Of a DNA stretch of 64,000 nt, positions 57,774-64,000 are shown piece by piece. Within the stretch, counting starts at the first letter, position 1, and each line of letters opens with the position of its first letter. The translations under genes and the position numbers were made by a program. The notes under the pieces were generated by a model. It did not search any database. It was not told the DNA's origin and saw only the letters and a list, made by a program, of their open reading frames with translations. The DNA comes from CAIZGX01 sp044239865 (GTDB lineage: Bacteria; Bacteroidota; Bacteroidia; Flavobacteriales_D; Sanyastnellaceae): positions 310,001-374,000 of the forward strand of contig JBIIAO010000003.1 of NCBI GenBank assembly GCA_044239865.1, read 5' to 3'.

Positions 57774-59252
57774 TTAATTCGTGGAATAATTCACCACATC
57801 AATTTGTAAATTGCCATTAAGAGCTACAGTAATTTGCAGCTCTTTTTGTGTAGGATAGAATCCAGTAATCTGAAGATTATTCAATAGCCCTTTCAAATTA
57901 ACCCCAGGCATTAATTCACCGTTCAACTGTTTTTCAATTTCTGTTTTTGCAGATTGAAGTGTTGGAGTAAGATCCACATTGCATGCGCTTTGAATGGTTT
58001 GGGCAAGTTTGGTTTGAAAGACATCCACTCCTGCATTCATCAAAACGTGTTTCGATTTGCTATCCACTTCAATAGAACTCACACTCATTTTATTGGTTGA
58101 AGGGTCCACGTTAGGGGTGAGAGCTAAAAAGAATTTGCAGTTTTTATATTTCTTGAAGCCAACCTTCATGTCGCACAAAACTTCGACTTGAATTTTTTGA
58201 TTGCCCAATCCAGACAATCCCAAATGTTTAACGGTAATGCTTTTCTTATTGTCGTCACTCGCAAAGGTGCTACCGGCTGTCATTTCATTGACTTTGGTGG
58301 AAAGAGTTTCGTAGCTCGATTTAATAGGCATTTGAATTACAAAGCCTGAAGTCATTTCATTTTGAACATTCAGAAGAGGAAGAGGCGGAACAACAGCACT
58401 TTCATTTTTGTCTAAGCTCATTACCGGGGTGGCATCAATACCCAAGTTCACTTGGAGAATGTTACCATATCCATACATGGGTCCCAACTTGAAATTAGAT
58501 GCGTTGAAGGTCAGATAGCCGTACCCTGGAATTTCCATTTGACTGTTCAATTGCTTCCACGCTTCATTAGCGTAGCTTTTAAAGTCGACTTGCAGACATT
58601 GTTGGTCTATGTATTTACAGACATCAAAAAGGGCTGGCTGCATGGCCTTCATGATTTCGCCTGTCATATCAATTTTTAAAAATGTCAACTCACAAGGGTC
58701 CATTGGATTTAATTTCGAAAGAGAAGTGGAAGTGACAAGTTGATAGTTTTCATTCATGGAAAGATTGGTTGAAAATTCAATTTCAACTCTTCGCTTGGTT
58801 TCGTTTCCACTTCCACAAGAAAAAGGAATACGCGGATGAACACAATTTCCCCAAACGCAACCGGTGCAATAGTTTCCTTCAATGCCGTACCATGCTTTGG
58901 TTCCAACAACGAATTTATTTCCGACTACATAACCGTTTAAGTTTTCTCGAAAAACATCGTACTTCGCTTGCGGTCCATCACATGCACCGAAAGAAGCGAA
59001 ATTGGGCCATTCCGGATTTCTAATAATAGGCGAAGAGGATTCGTTCGCGAATTTTAAGATTGGGTCAATGGAAATATTCACGGGAATATTGATGTGAGAT
59101 ACAGAAGGGGTTGGGCCAACTGGAATTTCCATATTAGCCATTTCAGGAAGAGGAGCTGTTATTTTACAAGATGTCACGGACAGCGCAACAAACGACAAAA
59201 TGATTATATAAAAAGGTGTTTTTTTGGAAATCATAGTTTGAAGATATTTCAT
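57774..59252 (-). CDS. DUF4403-like lipoprotein
   Basis: 492 aa; signal with lipobox SVTSC29 (24 residues if the second ATG at 59234 is used). The mature protein begins with SHINIPVNISIDPILKFANE and has a long repeat-like beta architecture. A Cys cluster lies at about residues 120-140 (YCTGCVWGNCVHP). Membership of DUF4403 is suggested by the opening and length. Such proteins resemble lipid-binding tubular folds, but no function is established. Located in the envelope. Confidence 0.65.
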   Translation of the reverse strand: MKYLQTMISKKTPFYIIILSFVALSVTSCKITAPLPEMANMEIPVGPTPSVSHINIPVNISIDPILKFANESSSPIIRNPEWPNFASFGACDGPQAKYDVFRENLNGYVVGNKFVVGTKAWYGIEGNYCTGCVWGNCVHPRIPFSCGSGNETKRRVEIEFSTNLSMNENYQLVTSTSLSKLNPMDPCELTFLKIDMTGEIMKAMQPALFDVCKYIDQQCLQVDFKSYANEAWKQLNSQMEIPGYGYLTFNASNFKLGPMYGYGNILQVNLGIDATPVMSLDKNESAVVPPLPLLNVQNEMTSGFVIQMPIKSSYETLSTKVNEMTAGSTFASDDNKKSITVKHLGLSGLGNQKIQVEVLCDMKVGFKKYKNCKFFLALTPNVDPSTNKMSVSSIEVDSKSKHVLMNAGVDVFQTKLAQTIQSACNVDLTPTLQSAKTEIEKQLNGELMPGVNLKGLLNNLQITGFYPTQKELQITVALNGNLQIDVVNYSTN

Positions 59253-59301
59253 TGTAAAATTACAAGTGATTGTGCCTTATTTTCGTTTCAAATTATTAAC
59301 T

Positions 59302-60393
59302 ATGAAATCACTTCGACTTTTACTTGTTTTATCACTGTTTGCTTTTTCTGGAAAAATATTTTCTCAAGGCTTTCCAATTTCTGTCATTGTTTCAAACGCA
59401 GATTGCGCTGTAACAGTTACCGGTACTTATGCCGATTCTTTAACCGGTGCAAGCGGAACGTTCCAACTATTTGCTGCTGATCCATCTGGAAGCTCATTTA
59501 CGGGCCTTATCGCGATAAATACTTTTATGACGAATTACATTGTTACCGTGTGTGCAACAGATTGCAATGGAATTACCAATTGCGCTTCAGGTCCGATGGT
59601 TCCTGGTACTGTAACGACATTCAACATTGACATGGGTAATGGAGGTGGAGTAATTGACAATGACGGAGACGGTTTCAGCAGTTTCGCTGATTGTAACGAT
59701 AACAACGCTGCGATTAATGCGAACGCAACGGAAGTATGCGATGGCATAGATAATAATTGTGACGGTGTTGTAGACGAAGGATGTTCAACAGGTGGTTGTA
59801 CAACTGATATCGTTTTGGTTGCTGATTCTTTGATTTCAGATCCATTTAACGTAGTAATTTATATGCCTGGAGCAAACAGCGCTATGGGAACATACATTTG
59901 GAGTTTTGGTGATGGCAATACTGCAACAACAATGTTTCCAACTTGGCAATATACAGAGATTGGCACTTACACCGTTTGTGTTACTGTGGCTTTTCCAGAT
60001 GGTTGCACGGCAACAGATTGCGTTACTTTCACAGTTAACGCAGACGGATCAACTACTCCAGGTGGAATTAATTCGCAAGGCTTCACCTTGAATGTTGTTG
60101 GAACCATGCCAAGCCCGAATGCAGTTGCTGAAATTTCTTCTGCAAACGATTTCATGATTTTCCCAAATCCAGTTTCTGAATCAGCAACCATTCAATGGAA
60201 CGCTACTTCAACTGAGCAAGGAAGATTAGATATCTTCAATGCACAAGGACAAATCATTTCTACAGAGCGTTACAACGTATCTGCAGGCGCTCAACAAGTT
60301 CAGTTGAACACACAGTCACTTTCTGCCGGAATGTACATTGTTCGCAGTGTATCGAACGCAGGTGCTGTTCGCCAAACAACATTTGTAAAGTAA
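59302..60393 (+). CDS. secreted T9SS protein with MopE-type motif and PKD domain
   Basis: 363 aa from ATG 59302 (MKSLRLLLVLSLFAFSGKIF, then SQ); the frame is open 36 nt upstream without a signal. Order: a beta-rich N-terminal domain; an Asp-rich MopE-type motif at about residues 118-160 (DNDGDGFSSFADCNDNN, EVCDGIDNNCDGVVDEGC); a PKD domain (SFGDGNTATTMFPTWQYTEI); and a type A sorting domain (FMIFPNPVSESATIQW ... AGMYIVRS). The MopE-type motif is the same kind as in both giant proteins. It possibly binds Ca or another metal. Confidence 0.82.
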   Translation: MKSLRLLLVLSLFAFSGKIFSQGFPISVIVSNADCAVTVTGTYADSLTGASGTFQLFAADPSGSSFTGLIAINTFMTNYIVTVCATDCNGITNCASGPMVPGTVTTFNIDMGNGGGVIDNDGDGFSSFADCNDNNAAINANATEVCDGIDNNCDGVVDEGCSTGGCTTDIVLVADSLISDPFNVVIYMPGANSAMGTYIWSFGDGNTATTMFPTWQYTEIGTYTVCVTVAFPDGCTATDCVTFTVNADGSTTPGGINSQGFTLNVVGTMPSPNAVAEISSANDFMIFPNPVSESATIQWNATSTEQGRLDIFNAQGQIISTERYNVSAGAQQVQLNTQSLSAGMYIVRSVSNAGAVRQTTFVK

Positions 60394-60417
60394 TTCGTAA
60401 GATTTTATTTTATGTGG

Positions 60418-60447
60418 AAGGGTCGACCGATGGTCGGCCCTTTTTTG
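60418..60447 (+). terminator. intrinsic terminator of the T9SS protein gene
   Basis: AAGGGTCGACC / GGTCGGCCCTT stem with a GAT loop, one mismatch, then a T run. Confidence 0.85.
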
Positions 60448-60592
60448 TTCGCTTATGAATAAGTCTCATGTTAAAGAATTCGGAGATGAATGAAGGTGTT
60501 ACCACGAATCGTAAGAACAAGGCGATTTTCGTCTACAGAAGAAGTTTAAACGGCTTTCGACATGTTCACTAGCTCTTTTGCTGTTGCAAACA

Positions 60593-60618
60593 AAAAGAGC
60601 CGCATAAGCGGCTCTTTT
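60593..60618. terminator. bidirectional terminator at the end of rpoC
   Basis: AAAAGAGCCGC ATAA GCGGCTCTTTT, perfect stem with A and T flanks on either side. It serves rpoC on the minus strand. The stretch 60448-60592 holds no ORF or element that I can recognise. Confidence 0.85.
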
Positions 60619-60640
60619 AAGTATTAAAGTAGGGAAGGGG

Positions 60641-63600
60641 TTACACTTCTTCTACTGGGGCATTTGCACCGCGCTTCGCCATAATGTTGACCAAGTCTTC
60701 GCTGTTGCCCACTAACATTTTTTGGAATCGACGTCCACCTGTACCCGCAGGTATTGGGTGACCAACGATAACGTTTTCTTTCAATCCGTTCAAGAAGTCT
60801 GTTTTTCCTTGTACAGCTGCTTCGTTCAATACTTTCGTAGTCTCTTGGAACGACGCTGCAGAGATCCATGAATCTGTTTGCAATGATGCTCTTGTGATAC
60901 CTTGAAGAATAGGACGCGCTGTAGCTGTAATGGCTTCACGAGATTCCATAACTGCACGGTCTTTACGCTTCAACTCAGAGTTTTCAGTTCTGAATTGCAA
61001 TGCTGTAATCACCTGACCTGCTAAGAATTTCTCAGAATCTCCTGGTTCAGTAACAACTACCTTATCGAATAACAAATCGTTTTCATCAATGAACTCCGCT
61101 TTGTCTACAGTGCTTCCTTGCAAGAAACGTGTATCGCCAGCATCAAGAATTTCAACTTTGCGCATCATTTGACGAACAATAACTTCGAAATGCTTGTCAT
61201 TGATTTTCACACCTTGTAAACGATATACTTCTTGAATTTCATTCACCAAGTATTCTTGAACTGCAGTTGGTCCTTGAATGTCGAGGATATCTCCAGGAGA
61301 GATAGCACCATCAGACAATTGCATACCTGCGCGAACGAAGTCACCATCTTGAACTAAGATGTGCTTAGCAAGGTTGATTAAATATTTCTTCTCTTCTCCA
61401 GTACGTGAGCGAAGGATAATCTCGCGGTTACCGCGTTTGATTTTTCCGTATTCAACGATACCGTCAATTTCCGCAACATTTGCTGGGTTCGATGGGTTAC
61501 GTGCTTCGAATAATTCGGTAACACGTGGAAGACCACCGGTGATGTCACCACCACGACCCGCCATACGAGGGATCTTAGCAAGGATACTACCCTTGGTAAT
61601 TTTCACTTTGTTATCGGTGTTCAAGTGAGCACCTACTGGAAGCGAATATACCTTCACCACTTCTTTGCCGCGAACGACTTCGATGCTTGGGTTTTTCTTC
61701 TTGTCTTTTGTCTCAATAATAATTTTCTCAGAGAATCCGGTTTGCTCATCGACTTCAGTTTTGAAGGTAATTCCTTCTTCAATAGCGTCGAAGTTAATCG
61801 TTCCATCTTCTTCAGTGATGATCACACTGTTGAACGGATCGAATTCACAAATCACATCATTCTTCTTCACAATATCTCCAGTGTTTACAAGCAGAACCGA
61901 ACCGTAAGGAAGGTTCATTGTAGCCATGGTGATACCTGTTTTCTCATCGTTGATTTTCAATTCAGCAGAACGAGCAACAACTACAGTAACTGTAACATTG
62001 TTCTCTTTTCTTTCAACTGTACGAAGATCTTCGATTTCAACGATACCAGGATATTTCGCTTTCAAGTCAGAATCAATAGCCGAACCAGACGCAGCACCAC
62101 CCGTGTGGAACGTACGAAGAGTCAACTGTGTACCAGGCTCTCCAATAGACTGTGCAGCAATAACTCCAACAGCCAATCCTTCTTGAACCAAACGAGCAGA
62201 GGCAAGGTCACGACCGTAACACTTCGCACAAACACCACGTTTGCTTTCGCAGGTTAATACAGAACGAATTTCCACTTCTTCAATTCCAGCTGCTTCAATA
62301 GCATCTGCAATCTCTTCAGAAATTTCTTGAACAGACTCTACAAGTAGTTCGTTTGTTTCTGGGTGGTATACATCGTGCACAGAAGTTCTACCTAAGATAC
62401 GATCGCGAAGACTTTCAACAATTTCATCAGATTTCTTCAATGCATTTGTATTCAATCCGCGAAGTGTACCACAGTCAACTTCGTTAATAATAACGTCTTG
62501 AGCAACGTCAACCAAACGACGAGTTAAGTAACCCGCATCCGCCGTTTTCAATGCTGTATCGGCCAAACCTTTACGAGCACCGTGGGTAGAGATGAAGTAC
62601 TCTAAGATCGACAAACCTTCTTTAAAGTTCGCCAAGATCGGGTTCTCAATCATGTCTTGTCCACCCGCTGCAGCGTTCTTCTGTGGCTTAGCCATCAGAC
62701 CACGCATACCTGCTAACTGACGAATTTGTTCTTTAGATCCACGAGCTCCAGAATCATACATCATGTAGATGCTATTGAATCCTTGTTGGTCGGTCTTCAA
62801 ACGATCCATAAGGATGTTTGTCAAACGCGAGTTCGTGTTCGTCCAGATGTCAATGATTTGGTTGTAACGTTCGTTGTTCGTAATAAGACCCATGTTATAG
62901 TTCTCAAATACATCAGCAACTTTGTTCGTCGCTTCGCCAACAAGTTTTTCTTTCTCGTTAGGGACAACAACGTCTGTCAATTTGAACGACAATCCGCCCT
63001 TGAATGCCCAATAGTATCCTAGATCTTTCATGTCATCTAAGAACTTCGCAGCACGAGCAATACCAACAATCTTTAGAATGTTTCCGATAATATCACGGAG
63101 CGCTTTCTTGGTAAGAAGTTGATTAATGAATCCAACTTCAGGTGGAACAATTGCGTTAAACAATACACGTCCTGCAGTTGTCTCAATAATACTTGGCTCA
63201 TCGTTCATATCGTACCAACGTACTTTAATGAACGCGTGTAAGTCTAATTGTCCTTCGTTGAAGGCGATAATTACTTCTTCTTTCGAATAGTAAGTTCTTC
63301 CTTCACCACGACAAGGTTTCTCTTCAGTACCCTCACGGCCTTTAGTTATGTAATAAAGACCCAATACCATATCCTGTGATGGAACCGTGATCGGTGCACC
63401 ATTCGCAGGGTTAAGGATGTTGTGAGAAGCCAACATTAACAATTGGGCTTCCAAAATTGCAGCACTTCCAAGTGGAACGTGAACAGCCATTTGGTCACCA
63501 TCAAAGTCAGCGTTGAATGCCGTACAAACAAGTGGGTGAAGTTGAATTGCTTTTCCTTCAATTAACTTCGGTTGGAATGATTGAATTCCAAGTCTGTGAA

Positions 63601-64000
63601 GGGTAGGAGCACGGTTCAACAAGACTGGGTGTCCTTTCAAAATGTTCTCAAGGATATCCCAAACAATTGCTTCTTTTTTATCTACGATTTTCTTTGCAGA
63701 TTTAACTGTCTTCACAATACCACGCTCAATCATCTTACGAATGATAAATGGTTTGAAAAGCTCAGCTGCCATATCTTTTGGCAATCCACATTCGTGTAGT
63801 TTCAATTCTGGTCCAACAACAATTACCGAACGAGCAGAATAGTCAACACGCTTACCCAACAAGTTCTGACGGAAACGTCCTTGCTTACCTTTCAAAGAAT
63901 CTGAAAGTGATTTAAGCGGACGGTTGCTTTCAGTCTTAACAGCAGAAGATTTACGGCTGTTATCGAACAATGAATCTACCGCTTCTTGAAGCATACGCTT
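60641..64000 (-). CDS. rpoC: RNA polymerase beta' subunit, C-terminal 1119 codons (5' end outside window)
   Basis: The open frame continues past the right edge; the first complete codons read KRMLQEAVDSLFDNSR. Seen: the bridge to the catalytic loop with TAFNADFDGDQMAVHVPL (three Asp that hold the active-site Mg), APTLHRLGIQSFQPKLIEGK, the trigger-loop region QSIGEPGTQLTLRTFHTGG, and the second zinc site CESKRGVCAKCYGRDLA. It ends with a typical short acidic tail, PVEEV. Essential transcription enzyme; normally follows rpoB. Confidence 0.98.
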   Translation of the reverse strand, partial: KRMLQEAVDSLFDNSRKSSAVKTESNRPLKSLSDSLKGKQGRFRQNLLGKRVDYSARSVIVVGPELKLHECGLPKDMAAELFKPFIIRKMIERGIVKTVKSAKKIVDKKEAIVWDILENILKGHPVLLNRAPTLHRLGIQSFQPKLIEGKAIQLHPLVCTAFNADFDGDQMAVHVPLGSAAILEAQLLMLASHNILNPANGAPITVPSQDMVLGLYYITKGREGTEEKPCRGEGRTYYSKEEVIIAFNEGQLDLHAFIKVRWYDMNDEPSIIETTAGRVLFNAIVPPEVGFINQLLTKKALRDIIGNILKIVGIARAAKFLDDMKDLGYYWAFKGGLSFKLTDVVVPNEKEKLVGEATNKVADVFENYNMGLITNNERYNQIIDIWTNTNSRLTNILMDRLKTDQQGFNSIYMMYDSGARGSKEQIRQLAGMRGLMAKPQKNAAAGGQDMIENPILANFKEGLSILEYFISTHGARKGLADTALKTADAGYLTRRLVDVAQDVIINEVDCGTLRGLNTNALKKSDEIVESLRDRILGRTSVHDVYHPETNELLVESVQEISEEIADAIEAAGIEEVEIRSVLTCESKRGVCAKCYGRDLASARLVQEGLAVGVIAAQSIGEPGTQLTLRTFHTGGAASGSAIDSDLKAKYPGIVEIEDLRTVERKENNVTVTVVVARSAELKINDEKTGITMATMNLPYGSVLLVNTGDIVKKNDVICEFDPFNSVIITEEDGTINFDAIEEGITFKTEVDEQTGFSEKIIIETKDKKKNPSIEVVRGKEVVKVYSLPVGAHLNTDNKVKITKGSILAKIPRMAGRGGDITGGLPRVTELFEARNPSNPANVAEIDGIVEYGKIKRGNREIILRSRTGEEKKYLINLAKHILVQDGDFVRAGMQLSDGAISPGDILDIQGPTAVQEYLVNEIQEVYRLQGVKINDKHFEVIVRQMMRKVEILDAGDTRFLQGSTVDKAEFIDENDLLFDKVVVTEPGDSEKFLAGQVITALQFRTENSELKRKDRAVMESREAITATARPILQGITRASLQTDSWISAASFQETTKVLNEAAVQGKTDFLNGLKENVIVGHPIPAGTGGRRFQKMLVGNSEDLVNIMAKRGANAPVEEV

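Noticed and set aside
59266..59301. Upstream extension of the T9SS protein at 59302
   Set aside because: It covers the near-consensus promoter box region (TTATTTTCG) and breaks the signal peptide layout.

Overview
The window looks like chromosomal DNA of a Bacteroidota bacterium, most likely a member of the Flavobacteriales. Four things point there. There are C-terminal sorting domains of the type IX secretion system (T9SS). Several genes have exact matches to the Bacteroidota promoter box TAnnTTTG. There are families largely confined to this phylum (DUF4836-like, DUF4403-like, the Fibrobacter major paralogous domain, GEVED and SprB-like repeats). Shine-Dalgarno sequences are largely absent. 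The genus cannot be named from the sequence alone.

Layout. 0-0.5 kb: 3' end of a sigma factor gene and a tiny ORF. 0.5-5 kb: a metal/cobalamin-type binding lipoprotein, a biotin-dependent carboxyltransferase and a GT-C glycosyltransferase. 5-28.9 kb: two giant T9SS-exported multidomain adhesin-like proteins (2612 and about 4010 aa). The first is followed by an FG-GAP/UnbV protein with a sorting domain, the second by an orphan sorting domain, so the locus reads as a tandem duplication of a two-gene unit. The two giant genes share a segment of about 1684 bp that I found identical, which suggests recent gene conversion. 28.8-37 kb: housekeeping genes (TrmH-family methyltransferase, SppA, FolK, deoxynucleoside kinase, PLP enzyme, FAD monooxygenase, SucD, MnmE). 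37-43.5 kb: an accessory cluster of small lipoproteins, exported sulfatase-modifying-factor-fold proteins, coiled-coil proteins and a pseudogene. 43.5-46.7 kb: two convergent HipA-type toxin-antitoxin modules, a two-gene HipBA and a three-gene HipBST. 46.9-51.3 kb: a secreted esterase, then a likely light-response group (CrtA-like monooxygenase, membrane protein, photolyase/cryptochrome). 51.3-60.4 kb: small exported proteins, a VanX-type dipeptidase, TcdA, a DUF985-like cupin, DUF4836-like and DUF4403-like proteins and another T9SS cargo protein. 60.6-64 kb: rpoC, whose 5' end lies beyond the window.

The most unusual feature is a family of mini-hairpin arrays at six places (4146-4419, 4561-4631, 5077-5135, 15836-15914, 28625-28879 and 49677-49753). 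Each array is a run of short palindromes of 9-17 nt, usually with a 3-nt loop, separated by a constant 4-nt spacer: ATTC, CCTC, or ATGA/TCAT. The stems differ between units but stay self-complementary. On one strand most loops are of the C-GNA-G type (GAA, GGA, GCA), which is known to form exceptionally stable DNA mini-hairpins. Three of the arrays start within 0-10 nt of a stop codon. One array runs into the C-terminus of the TrmH-family methyltransferase. Two others sit in frame inside the glycosyltransferase gene. I do not recognise this as any named repeat family.

No stretch longer than 300 bases lacks a gene or an annotated element. I saw no rRNA, tRNA, CRISPR array or transposase.
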